Shown here piece by piece: positions 53,040 through 64,000 of a DNA stretch of 64,000 nucleotides. The translations under genes and the position numbers were made by a program. The DNA is from Chondrus crispus (Eukaryota; Rhodophyta; Florideophyceae; Gigartinales; Gigartinaceae). The stretch covers positions 1 to 64,000 of the forward strand of contig NW_005179382.1 in NCBI RefSeq assembly GCF_000350225.1, in the 5' to 3' direction. Below the pieces are notes generated by a model. That model saw only the letters and a list, made by a program, of their open reading frames with translations, made no database searches and was not told where the DNA came from. How positions within the stretch are numbered: the first letter of the stretch is position 1; every line of letters begins with the position of its first letter.

Positions 53040-55198
53040 ATGACCAATTCTGTGTTAAACTCTCGCCGAGGTCTTTCACAGATGAGAATCAATTTGGATG
53101 AACGCAGGAAAGACTGGCAGGGAGCTTGCATCGACACTGGAGCACAACGCACTGTTATTGGACTACTGCAAGCCAAAGCATACTGCAGATTTGTTGGATG
53201 TAAGTTCAAACTAAAAGCGAACTTCAACCAGTACAGATTCGGTGTTGATGTGCAGAAGTCAATCGGATCAATCTCAATTCGATTACCGTTTCTCAAGAAC
53301 GGATTTGTGCCAATTGAGGTTGACGTAGTTAGAGCGAACGTACCTCTTCTTTTGGGATTGGATTTGCTCGATAAACTTCAACTATACCTGAATACGACAA
53401 GAAATGTACTAATCAGTTCTCCGGGAAGCATTTCTGTTCCAGTCGTCAGGAACTTTGGACATGTCTACCTGGAATGGAAACAGGAAGATGCAGTACTGTT
53501 CTCAAGAAGTGAACTGGTCAAACTTGATAGAGGTTTTCGACACCCAGCGGACACGAAACTTCTGAGTCTCATCAGAAAAGCTCGGCCGCACGAGACCACC
53601 GAGGCCACTACAAAAGTCTTGAAAGAGATTTCTAAATCATGCAATACCTGCCAAAGGCTTGGATCGCAACCAACTAGATTTATGACTACGTTACCCACAC
53701 TGCAAGAAGTTAAAGTCGGTGAAGAAATATCAATGGATCTGATGTTCATTGAAGGAAAAGAAATTCTGCATATTGTCGACACAGCAACTCGTTTCAGCTC
53801 GGCCATATTCTTAGACTCTCAGGGTCACAATTACGGACAATCAATCAACGGAATATGGCTTGCTTTCCTTGAAGCTTGATGCACTCTCTATACAGGATTC
53901 CCTAACCGCATCACAACTGATGCGGGATCCGTTTTCACCTCGCCTAGGTGGAAGGAAATGGCCGAAAGCGTTGGGATAGAACTTCGAATTTCAGGAGTTG
54001 AAGCTCACAACTCATTAGGCATTGGAGAAAGACTACACGCACCCCTCCGAAGAATTTATCGAAGGATAATATTCGACTTGCCTCAAATTGACCGCAACAT
54101 TGCATTGAAACTGTCAATCAAAGCCATGAACGATACCAACGGAGATAACGGACTGGTTCCCCACTAGTTATATTCGGGATAATACCTACATTCCCAATCA
54201 TTAGCTCAGATATACCCGCTCAGAAAGAAAGGATGCTTGCACTTTCAAAGGCACAAATTGAAATGAATGCTGTAGTGGCAGAGAGGCGCATTCTTGCTGC
54301 TCTTACCAGAAGAATCCCAACCGCAACCGATTTCGTATTTGAATTAGGTCAAGAAGTACTTGTGTATCAAGAAAGAAGTACAGAATGGATTGGACCTGCC
54401 ACCATCACAGGTATAAGGGACAAATAGTTGATTTTAAGAGCAACAACGGGCAATGGCATAAGACCATGAACATGCAACACGTTAAGCCTTATGTTCGAGA
54501 AAACTCTGAACCAACAGACATGCTCTCACGGGACGAGTTCCTTACTACAATGTTGAAGCCGTTTAAATCAGTAAACAGACCAAAGCCCTCTAATTTTGAT
54601 GTAGAACTCACTGAAGTGATCAAACCTGGTGACCCTAGATCGACCGATGAAAGATTCAGAGCGGCAAAGAAGAAGGAGCTGAAAGGTTTGATTGAAAAAG
54701 GAACTTGGAAGCTTGTCTGCAAGTCAGAAGTGCCTAATAACGCAAATATTCTCGGTGGTAGATTTGTACTAGCAATAAAAGATGAAGGCACTAAAGACGA
54801 AGGATGGAAAGCCCGTTTTGTAGTTCAAGGATACAGGGATAAGCTAAAAACGTCTCTTGTACATGATACTGCCACACCAAGGCAACACTCCACACGAATT
54901 TTGATCCGATTGGCAGCAATATCCGGATTCCGACTATTTTCAACAGATATGACTCAAGCATACCTTCAAAGCGCAGAAAAACTTATGAGGGATGTATACA
55001 TCAAACCGATTCGAGAATTTGACCTGAACTAGGACAAGTTGCTGAAGTTGGTAAAACCTTTGTACGGTCTTGCCGATAGTGGTGATTACTGCCGCCGTAC
55101 CATCAGCAATCATACAAAAGAGGACTTGAGCATGACCGGAACAACCGGTGATGGAGGATTTTTCTTTAAATGCATACGGGACAAGCTTGATGGTGTAG
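53040..55198 (+). pseudogene. pol: Copia pol, truncated and shifted
   Basis: The aspartic protease shows ACIDTGAQRTVIG and later LLLGLDLLDK. The integrase zinc site is GFRHPADTKL ... CNTCQRLG. The integrase core has MDLMF, TTDAGSVF and GERLHAPLRRIY for the three acidic residues. RT then starts with WKLVCKSEVPNN, GGRFVLAIK, WKARFVVQGYRD and STDMTQAYLQSAEK. A TGA at 53877-53879 falls where Trp would fit. Frameshifts lie near 54160 and 54425, and a TAG at 55030-55032 precedes LLKLVKPLYGLADSGDY. Homology ends at about 55198. It cannot be functional. Confidence 0.8.
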
Positions 55199-55203
55199 CA
55201 TAA

Positions 55204-55227
55204 ACACCCCTAAACGGATAGGGGTGT
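55204..55227. repeat. 9-bp-stem hairpin at the Copia breakpoint
   Basis: ACACCCCTA / TAGGGGTGT around the loop aacgga, immediately after the truncated RT. It may mark the end of the sequence that interrupted the Copia element. Confidence 0.6.
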
Positions 55228-57857
55228 ATGCTTAGTCCTGGAAGACCCGTACGTACGAGAAGACGGGGGAAGTCGGACCAGCTAACGAAACCGGAGCACG
55301 GGCCCGGGTAGCGTGGTAGAGCGGGATCGGGGGGAGGACGCGCACACGCGCGGGCCGATCTACGCCTCGACGCCCCGGAGCAGCGCTGGGTTACGTTCCA
55401 GCGCTGACGGGCGGAGGTGGATCTAGGCTCGCTCGCGTGCTCGCGCGTCCTCTACCCGCGCTCGGTCTCGCCTTAAGGTAGCTAACGGAAGCTTCCTTAG
55501 GATAAGCTGGAAGTCAGACCTAGGCGGTGGGTCGTGGACAAGTCCGTGCTTGTCCCCCCTTCGCCGCCGGTCCGCTCCGTTATTTAATATGCAATTAGTC
55601 TATCGTAACTTAGTACAGTACGTACTGTACTATGCGGTACTACAGTAGTCGGCACTGTCAGCGGACAGGGCTGACTGTATACGCGTCGTACACGTATGGT
55701 AGGCGTGGGGGCGCGTGCGCCCCTACACGTGTGGTACAGGCCCTCTGTAAAGTCCGTACCTTACAGAGCCGGATCCAATTTCTAATCGAATCCTTTTGGT
55801 AGTTATACTACACCACCCGCCCTTCAAGCGTGGACGTCCACGTCCACATGTGCTTGAGGGGAGTGGAAATGCCCGAACTTGTAGATATCACGCGCCTTCC
55901 TCTTAGCCCTCACGACCGCGTCCAGTGGTCCTTATCCTATTCATCGCGACGCGCGGTCGTGCGCTCGCTAACCGATCGTCTCTCCCTATCTGCCTTGCGC
56001 CTCTCCCCTTGGGCCCCGCGATCAGACGGCTTCCTCCGCTTGGAGTTTCCGTTCCGCGTGGCGGTCTCACCGCCTCTCCGCGCTGCCTTCGTCGCGACGT
56101 CCGTTGATTTCTCCGTCATGTCGGATCCGCTGACGTCGGTGCCTGTCAATCACCGTCCTCTGCCGGACGGTGGCACCGACCCCCGTTCTTCCGCCCCGGC
56201 CACCACGAATACGTACCCAATTGCCGAAGTCGCGCCGAGAGGCGGGCGTCCTCCGAATCATGCTTCGCCTACTGTACGCGCGGCGACGTCCCTGCCTCCG
56301 TTCCAACAGGGACGCCGCTCACGCGAATCCACATTGTCTGCGGAGCTGGGTGTCGTCGCCCTCGCTGCCCCCGTGATCACGCCACAGTCCGACCCGCCCG
56401 TCGAGGGTGCTGTTCGCCGCGGAGGTCCGAGGGACGCGGTCGGAGGCGTCGAGTGGGCCTGGCACGAGTCAGGCCCCGTTGGGGGTGAGCAGCCTCGCGA
56501 AGCATCCGCGTCGGTACGCGGGAGTGAGACGTACAGGGCGGTCCCGGGCTCTTACGGGGCTTGTGGGAGTTGTCGGCGTCCTGGGGCTCTTCCCGAGTCG
56601 ACTCGGGATAGTGGTGGCCTCGATCAGGAGGCCGCAGCAACTACTACGTTGTGGTTAGGTGTTGTAGTGCAATGCGCCTGTTAGGCAGAGACCAAGGTCC
56701 GACGGTCCAACACAAACAATAGCAACAAAAACAACAACTGCCAACGGCACAGCGCTACGGAGTGTTCGAAGCTCCCTGTCCTCTTTAAGCGGGTTTGCGG
56801 CCCGCAGTAGCTCGGATCCCTGATAGGGGGGGGCAAAGAGAAGGACCCAGCCCGGGATCGGTAAATGGTGGTAGAGACTTGTAAAGGCGACTGCTCGACG
56901 AGTTCGGAGGGGTGTTTAGGTAAACCTGGTCCGATGGGTCGTAAATCCAATGCTCGAAGAGCGCCTTGTACACCTTATACCCTTGATAAGGTCTTCGACG
57001 GGGACGTCGCAACGTAGCCCGTCGGGAAAGAAGAAAACGTAGCAGCGCTACACCGTCGTACTGCCCGATGGCAAAGTACCAACAACGGATCGGTTGCAAC
57101 CAGATTCCGATGGAACCAACACTGAGAAAAGCACCACTGGTGCACCAACACAGAAGCCCGATGGCAAATGACGTCACGTTGCGGATCGCAATCCTACAAG
57201 GTGGGACCAACTCAAGATTAAGGGAAATTAGGATAGGGAAGTAAAGGAAAATTGATAAGGAAAAAGGGGACCCCCGAGCGCAAAGGATAAAGTAATCTGT
57301 AGTTAAAGGGAATGTCTTGTAAAAGACGGACTTCAACCAAGGCGATATCAGACTCTGGCAACTCGGGTTCGATTGGGAAATAAAGGAAAAAGGAATGGGG
57401 TCCCCGAGCGCTGAAGGATGCCGTAGGCTTAGGTAAAAGGGAGCGTCTTGGTAGGGACGGACTTCGACCAAGGCGACATTCAACTCCAGCAACTCGGGTT
57501 ACGTTTACTGACTTGGTCGTCAGAGGGCTAAGGTATATATCGCCCCGCCGGAGCCACTACAGTAGCTCTCGGCGCTAGATCCTAGATCTAATCTAATGTT
57601 AAATAACTAATATGCAACTAATTAATAATTAATAATTAAAATAATAAAGTGAAATGATTTCCACTTTTGCTTGTCATACCCCATCATTTTCATTTCTTTT
57701 CACCCCCCTTTTCAGGTGCGTATTGCACTACATATCCCCCTTCTGAGCGCCCTTGCGCAACGCCCAGCCATCGTATAATCTCCTGCCGCTGCTGACCGTG
57801 TTTCCCGGTCATCAATCACTCTGCGCGGCGTTCTAGCAAGGGTAAGACGAAAATACC
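55228..57857. other. Retroelement-like noncoding block with a degenerate tandem repeat
   Basis: A GC-rich 5' part has ACACGTGTGG and GTACTGTACTA words like those at 49621-49860. A ~130-bp degenerate tandem repeat covers 57266-57500; both copies contain CCCCGAGCGC, GACGGACTTC, AACCAAGGCGA or ACCAAGGCGA, and CAACTCGGGTT. A plus-strand frame at 55830-56684 is long but of low complexity and unsupported. The block probably belongs to LTR and leader sequence of another retroelement. Confidence 0.4.
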
Positions 57858-58505
57858 ATGCTTCCTTCTCCATCGGAACACTCGGACGATAGTGCCACCC
57901 GTAGACGTCCGGGTGTTGGCTTTCCTCGCAAGTTCGAAGTGCCCCGGGGTCTTCCTTCCATACCCCGTCTACCCCCTGTTACCATCCCTGCCGAGCCGGC
58001 CTTCCATCCGGGCTACCATTCCTCTTGGGTAGTCCGCCGTCATCCTTCGCTCGAGGAGCTGCAGAACAAAACCATGCGTGATAACGCAGCCCTGTTTGCT
58101 TCTGCTCAATGGTTCTCCTCTGTGGGCGTCCGCGACCTCGACGGCATCAAAAATAATTTCGTCGATGATGCGGGCATGTTGCCCGGTAACCTCCCTTTGC
58201 AGGCCATTCACGAGACGTCGTCAATGATCGCATCTTCAGTTGCTCCGTTGCCCGTTTGGGGATTCCTCCTCAAGGGAATACAGCCCCCCCTAGGGTCTCT
58301 GAGGTGGTCCGCTTTTCGGTCCTCCTCTTCATTTCTCAATTTTCCTCAATTTCCTGCGCATTCTCTTTCTCCCATCTTCGATGTGCGTCTTCCCTTTCCT
58401 CCTCTTTTGTGTTTTACCTCCTCTTTTTGTCTTCCACTTTTTACCTCTTCAAATTCCTCACTTACCTCCTCTTTTTCGCGCGGCGAGCCGCCCTCGGTTT
58501 CCTAA
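57858..58505 (+). other. Possible gag-like N-terminus, degenerate
   Basis: The frame from MLPSPSEHSDDSATRRRPG has a plausible globular part (SLEELQNKTMRDNAALFASA, NNFVDDAGMLPGNLPLQA) for ~125 residues, then degrades into a Ser/Phe/Pro-rich tail typical of noncoding CT-rich sequence. Its position after an LTR-like block suggests a retroelement gag, but no motif confirms it. Confidence 0.3.
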
Positions 58506-61500
58506 TCCCTCGAAAACTGTCATTCTGACAAGGAGCATCGCTACCATGACTCCCTACAATTTTTCTCTGTTGTAGTTGCAGGTTCGACTCAGTTCCCCTG
58601 TACGCCTTCAGTGGCATTCGCCATTTCCGCGACCTTCCGTTTCATTGCTGTCCGTTTTTTGTTCCTCGATCGGAAGCCCTTTCCCCTGTTCACATTTCAT
58701 GCCATGAAAAATATTGAACCGACGACGGAAGCTCCGCGGGGAAACCCCTGCTCTCCCGACTCCGGCGGGGTCAAGAACTCGGTTCATTCACACGTAGGTT
58801 CTACCCTCTCTCTCTTTGAAAACATCCCTTACGTGCAGACTCAGATTCGCGGCGCGATAGGTGTGGAGACGTCAATTTCGTTGCCCGTGATCTCGTTCGG
58901 GGCGTCCCTCTTACTGTTAGATTGCTACCTGAGGTAGCGGACTGTGTCCTGACGGCGATTCGCAACTAGTTGAGGTGGCGACGAGGATTCCTCGTACACG
59001 TCCGGTCATACGTATTACGATTAGTTGATCACGTCGCGATAAGCGGCCATCTTGATCCGGTCTCGGTTCATACATTTAGATGGTATCCCGGGGTTCACGG
59101 CAACCCCATTCTCACATAGTGTCATCCGCTCGGTTGCCTAACTTGGCGTTTTCGTCGTTGCTGTCGGGCGAGTTGCCCTCGCTCTGTCATTAGGGACACG
59201 GGGCGGCGCGTGTAACCTGTAGGTCGTGAAAAACAGTTGACAACTCGTGTGCGAGGCCATTGGCGAGGTCACTCAGCGTACTGGCGGTCCGAAAATGACG
59301 CGCGAAACTCTTCGCTATGCGCGTACAGCGCGTTCTCGCTCGGGAGCACTTCCCGAAAGTCGCGTGATTAGGACTCCGTCCTTTCCCTTTTTCTTGAATG
59401 TCATCCTCCTCGACGTACGTGCGTGATCATCATGACTAAGCGATCACAGTGATGGTTGGCGCCCTGTGAGTGAGAGGGGGAGGGGGGTCGTAGTCCAGAT
59501 CCTCCCCTCTTTTTGCATTGTGATATGTCGTGAGATCGGCGGCTGTGGCTTATGCCAACAAACCGGCGTGAGTTCTTGCGGTGACTAGGGTTCTCCTTAA
59601 TTTCCTTAATATTTTCAAACGATGTTTGACACCTCCGTTTTCGTGTGTTGGCATGCAATGTGCTCATGCTCCCAAGTCAAATTGGTTTCTCAGATCTCAA
59701 CGACCTGAGGTCGTCCAATGCATACGAGACGTCCCCGTTCCTCCGCGTTCTCCCCGATTTCCTCAATAAGCAAAGCACTCCAGGTTTCGTCAAGTGCTGA
59801 ACTAAAATCTTTCAAAAGTTTTCTCTTACGCTGTATAAACCTTCGTCTCCTTTCGTAGGAAATCACGTTAATGAAGGAAGGCCCCATGCGTTGATCTGCG
59901 TCTCAATCCCATCTCATCATCGTTCTGTTCTTTCCTCAGATGAGAGGTCTCAGGATTAATTCTCCTTGCCGACGGTACGTCGCCATTATTCATGGAGTCT
60001 GTACTCAAGGACGTCAGAGTTTTTCAGACGGGACACTGCGCAGGCGCTCTTGCGTTCAATCCCTGATGACAAAGGAGAAATAGGAGTACAGAAAAATACA
60101 ACTGTTGTAGGGTGAGATCGATGATCCTGTCGCGGACTGACTGATGCGTCGCCCGGCCCGAGGGCTCGTCCTAAGCACAATTGAGCACGAATATTGAGCT
60201 GATGCTCTCACGGTGCACACCCAATGAAGGTTGTGCCGGTACGCTTTTTTTTCAAGCCAATATCGAGGACCTCAATGAAACTTGCACCAGGCCCTCGTCG
60301 GGGGTTCGAACTCCCTTTCTTAGATTTGACTCCTTCTCCCAAGGAGCTGACGATACCATTCATCCCGCGTAGATTAACCTCGAAACAAAACAAAAAACGA
60401 CAAAGACACAGTAGCCGGTTCACGTATACGGTGAACGTTGCCCCGAGATGTCTCCATCAGTTGGGAGCTTCACCCCGTGGGGCTATTATAATTACGTGTT
60501 ACGTCAGTGCCTTCTGCACGGTAAAGGAAAAAAGTAAAAAAAGTGAAGAGAGTCGCCACGAAAGTAAATTCATGTACAAGGTGGGAGGGCATCTTTCAGG
60601 GTTTCCGACGTATCCTTTCGCGACACGGACCATACTGTCCGCTTGGTGCTCATCAGGTCTCGTACGACCCTCGCTCGTCCTTCGCGCCTCATTGCGCGCA
60701 TCCCCACGGGGGGAAGGGGCTTCTTCTCCGTTCTCAATGGAACGCCTTGTTTCGAATCTTGGGTCTACTGTAGGGTTCCCCTTCTCATTGGCGTGGCAAT
60801 AGCCTCCTTCTTAGTCCTTGTAGGTTCTTCTGATCGACCCCGGCAGTGCAGGGTCGTCTCCTTGACGACACAGAAAATAATAGTAACTGGAACAGAACAA
60901 TAACAAAACAGAAAAGAGGAAAAGTGAATAAAATAAAGAAACAAAGAAACGACAGAGTTGAAGAGAAATCATGATGGGTAAGTGCTAAGTAGACTGTCCT
61001 GGAAAAAAGATAATAGGACCGATTGTGAGCGTCGACGTCGGTCACCGCGGGTGAATTCGTAGCTGCGCTCTTCTGATGGTGGTCCCTTTGGACGAGTCTT
61101 CGTGCTCGGCGAGCATGGGCAGTGTGTTAGCAGGGAGTGTGACGATCGGCTTCGTGTGAGGCCGGGTGGGGCTTGGCTGCAGGGCGACTTAGAATAGTTA
61201 TGTCGCCGACTGTGGCAAACGATCACCACTTATCGTGCGTACTGCAGCTGCCGCAATTTTTCCTTGATTTCATCATCCCCCCCCCACGTCGGCGGACCGT
61301 CCGTTCGAAACGTCATTTCTCGTGCGTACCGTGATGAAGCGTGTGTGTTTTCCGAGAGGCTCAATGCCTCATCCAAGGATACAGTCTCGCTTCTCTGCCT
61401 TGCTCTCCTTTCCTTCAAACTCCTTATCTGCAAACCCCGTAGATGTGTTCCTTTCTCGAAGTTCTGACCTCTCTGTTGTCTCTAACCTACTAATTCTACT

Positions 61501-61508
61501 TACGATGG
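58506..61508. other. Gene-free stretch beyond the Gypsy element
   Basis: Short unconnected frames only. For the minus-strand Gypsy element this is the 3' side, so its untranslated region and 3' LTR should lie here. I could not define LTR borders without the other copy. Confidence 0.4.
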
Positions 61509-64000
61509 CTATCCCGGTTGTGCGTGCGACGCTTGCGTGGGTAAGGGTAGCCTTTTCCTTCGGAAATATGTGACTACCGCGCTGCGGGGGATCTGCTCAA
61601 TAGGTTCCCACGTTGCGTCCTCGATGGTATACCCATACCACCTCACTTTGAGAATTAATTTCTCCTCGTCGTAGCCATGGTCCACGATCTTGTCGATCAC
61701 ATACTCCTGACTCTCGGTTCCTTCTTCCTGCGTGTCCAACTGTCCTTACCCCTTCCGAAGATCTTCCAACTCATCCTCTTCTCTGGACTTTCCGAACTCG
61801 CGTAGGTCTGGAGGTGTCTCCGTTGTCGGCGTTCGATCAACTAAATTATCCTGGTCCCCCGTCGTAGGCGCACGGGTGTGAGGACGTTCCTCGTCCTCCA
61901 TTACCTCTCCTTCTTCGTTTAGCTCCGGCTCTCCCAGGAACTGTAGCGCTTGCCGTAGGCCAGTTATCGGCGCATAGTCCATCGGGCTTGGGGCTAACTC
62001 CACCCTGTCTCGCGATACGCGTTCCTCCTGATCGCCAATGGCAATGACTACCGTATGTTGATCCGATCTTCGGACCTGATAAGGTCCTGTGGCGACTTGT
62101 GCCAGCTTGTGTTTCGGTTCGCTAGCCGTGCCCTGCTCCTTCCGAAGGAACACGTAGGACCCCGGCGGGATCTCATATTGTGGTTTGCGAAGGCGTGCGT
62201 CGAAATTTCGCTTGTACTGGGCTTGTTCCTTTCGCAAACTCCTATCAGCGCCTTTCATCAGGCTTTCCAACCACGACTGCCATTTCAGGTAGTACGCTCG
62301 ATTCGAGCTAAATCCTTCCAAACTTGGCTGTGCTTGTAACGCAATGCTTCTCGGCGCCCGAGCTAACACCAGCTCGAAGGGCGCGATATTCGTAGTTCGA
62401 TGAACTTGCGTGTTGTATGCGAACGTCACAGCGTCGCTAAATAGGTCCCAGTCCTTGGGATGCTCTCCAACGTATTTTCGCAACGCGGAAGTCAGCGTGC
62501 GGTTAAACCTCTCAACTTGGCCGTTGGCTTGCGGGTGGTACGTAGTCGTGAACACATTGCGTATGCCGAGAATTCGGCAGACATTCTGAAAGAACCGGGC
62601 CGTGAACTGTGTTCCATTGTCGGACAGCAGCTTGACCGGCGGTCCGTTCACGAATACCCAATGGTGAACGAAGGCTTGTGCGATGTGCGCAGCTGATATC
62701 TTCTTCAACGGTACGGTTCGTACCAGTTTCGAGTATCGATCGCTGATCACGAGAATGTATCGATTTCGTCGTTTAGTTGTAATTAGCTCGCCGAGGATGT
62801 CGATGGCGACAAATTCCAGCGGAGCTTTGGGCGTGAACAGCTTCATTTCCTTCGTGTTTCTTCTTAACTTCACCCTCTCCCGCGCGCATGCGGCGCAATT
62901 CTTCGCGACTGCATAGCAGTCTAGGGCCATCGTAGGCCAATAAAAATATATTCTCAAAGTCTTGTAAAGTTTCCTGCCTCCCGGGTGGCCTGCCAATTTT
63001 GCGTAGTGGCTCAACCCTAGGACGCGGTCCCTTAACGATTGTGGTATTACCACTTGTACAAACTCTGCCGCGGTACGGCATAGAGTTTCTTCGAGTTCCT
63101 CGGTCTCCATGCTGAATGTTCTCACCTTTCCGGCGTCCATTTCTTCCTTGATGCGATTGCAGAAGGGGTCGACGGCTTGCTCGCGAATGAGCTCCTCCGG
63201 AGTGACAGCTTGGAATTGATCGAGGCGATCAGGGGCGGTCCCCCCCTCAAGAGCGAGGATGTCGTCTATCGCGTGAAAACTTTCCTCGTCCTCCACTGTA
63301 CTTTCGGCCGGTTCGGCCATAAAGCATGGGATTTCGTCGTCGATTTCGTCGACGGTTTCTCCTGCGGTCCGTAATCTTGACAGGGCATCAGCTTGACTTT
63401 TCGCCTTGCCCTTCTTGTACTTGATTTCGAAATCTAATTCCGAGAGGCGGAGCCTCCATCGGATTAATCTCCCGCTGGGGTCGGTTACGTTCATCAACCA
63501 CCTCAATGAGGCATGGTCGGTATGCACAATGAAGTGCTCGCCATATACATATGGTCTTAAAGTCTGTACGGCCCAAATTACAGCTAGGCATTCTTTTTCT
63601 GATACAGAACAGTTTCTCTCGGCTGCGGCTAACGTTCTTGAAAAGAACCCGATGGGTTTGCGTTGCGCATCCGGGTGTGTTTGAAATAGTGCAGCGCCTA
63701 TTTGGTAGTCGCTTGCATCGGTATCTACCGAGTAGGATACGTCCTTCTTCGGCAGCGCCAACACCGGCGGTGCCAAGATGGCGTCCTTGAGCTTATGAAA
63801 AGCTTTCTTGCACGGTTTGTCGAATCCTTCCAACTGGACCGGTTGTCCCTTCTTTAACAGTTGATTGAGCGGATGCGCGATTTTCGCATAATGCGGAACG
63901 AATCTGCGGTAGACATTACAAAGTCCCAAGAAGCTCTTAAGCTGGGTCTGCGTTTGAGGGTACCTCACTTGTTCCAATGCGACGGTTCGCGCAGCGTCCA
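61509..64000 (-). pseudogene. pol: Ty3/Gypsy chromovirus pol (RT end, RNase H, integrase, chromodomain)
   Basis: The frame enters from beyond 64000 and runs to a TAA at 61746-61748, then continues in register to 61509. Order is as in Ty3/Gypsy elements: the RT thumb (FLGLCNVYRRFVPHYAKIAH), RNase H (YSVDTDASDYQIGAALF ... FIVHTDHASLRWLM), the integrase HHCC site (LAGHPGGRKLY ... CAACARE), the integrase core (AIDILG, LLSDNGTQFT, NGQVERFNRT), and after the stop a chromodomain (EYVIDKIVDHG, LILKVRWYGY, DATWEPIEQIP). The chromodomain marks it as a chromovirus, which directs integration to modified chromatin. The single stop between integrase and chromodomain is the only visible lesion; the upstream half is outside the window. 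Confidence 0.85.

Larger units (their letters stand above)
51355..55198 (+). mobile_element. Degenerate Copia-type LTR retrotransposon
   Basis: Gag, zinc knuckle, aspartic protease, integrase and the first part of a Copia-order reverse transcriptase follow each other on the plus strand, in the order (integrase before RT) that defines Ty1/Copia. Several frameshifts and stops break the frame, and the element ends near 55198, before the YVDD region and RNase H. LTRs were not identified. Confidence 0.8.

Noticed and set aside
55830..56684. 284-codon plus-strand frame, possible gag
   Set aside because: Low-complexity Arg/Ser/Pro/Gly content with an equally open opposite strand; no gag motif or zinc knuckle.
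56785..57492. 235-codon minus-strand hydrophobic frame
   Set aside because: It covers the degenerate tandem repeat at 57266-57500 and has no family resemblance; likely chance.
1..64000. Stop-codon reassignment in this genome
   Set aside because: All three stop codons interrupt decaying element genes, while the LPMO, DUF2135-like, QueA-like and NT-C2 frames use none internally. Mutation explains the pattern better than a variant code.

Overview
This is a eukaryotic nuclear window, most likely from a red alga. Chondrus crispus or a close florideophyte is my best guess, from the GC-rich intron-poor genes, the few ~100 bp GT-AG introns, the heavy transposon load and the family of secreted copper-oxygenase-like proteins; the species is inference. 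There is a 558-base assembly gap at 40330-40887. No bacterial operons, rRNA genes, CRISPR arrays or convincing tRNA genes were seen.

Layout. (1) 518-19000 is a tandem array. Three almost identical ~4.89 kb units each carry one minus-strand gene for a secreted AA15-like lytic polysaccharide monooxygenase (LPMO) with an extra C-terminal module. A fourth, clearly older unit carries a diverged paralogue. The three young spacers also hold a decayed LPMO scrap, and all four spacers hold a conserved 9-bp-stem hairpin. (2) 19000-24600 holds one gene for a secreted DUF2135-like protein, two perfect palindromes and a 246 bp inverted-repeat element. (3) 24600-38390 is a mosaic of mobile-element genes and broken host genes. 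The mobile-element genes are a PrsW-like protease, a Ulp1-like SUMO protease, a long coiled-coil protein and several unknowns. The broken host genes are a dual-specificity phosphatase split into two inverted halves, a truncated lipocalin and a steroid-reductase-like 5' half. (4) 38390-49338 looks like one ~11 kb DNA transposon with a CACTA/Tnp2-type transposase, 13-bp terminal inverted repeats and mirrored subterminal repeats. It appears to contain fragments of several host genes: NB-ARC, NT-C2, QueA and D-lactate dehydrogenase. (5) 49339-64000 is retrotransposon territory: LTR-like repeats, a degenerate Copia element, further noncoding relics and, on the minus strand running off the window, a Ty3/Gypsy chromovirus polyprotein.

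How it fits together. The LPMO array and the DUF2135-like gene are the intact-looking host genes, and their products should act outside the cell, probably on wall or matrix polysaccharides. The remainder records repeated transposition, capture or breakage of host genes, and decay. Many long frames are interrupted by a single in-frame stop and then continue in the same frame. Where the lost residue can be guessed it is often Gln (CAG to TAG) or Trp (TGG to TGA), which points to C:G to T:A mutation. All family calls come from reading motifs by eye; no database search was run.
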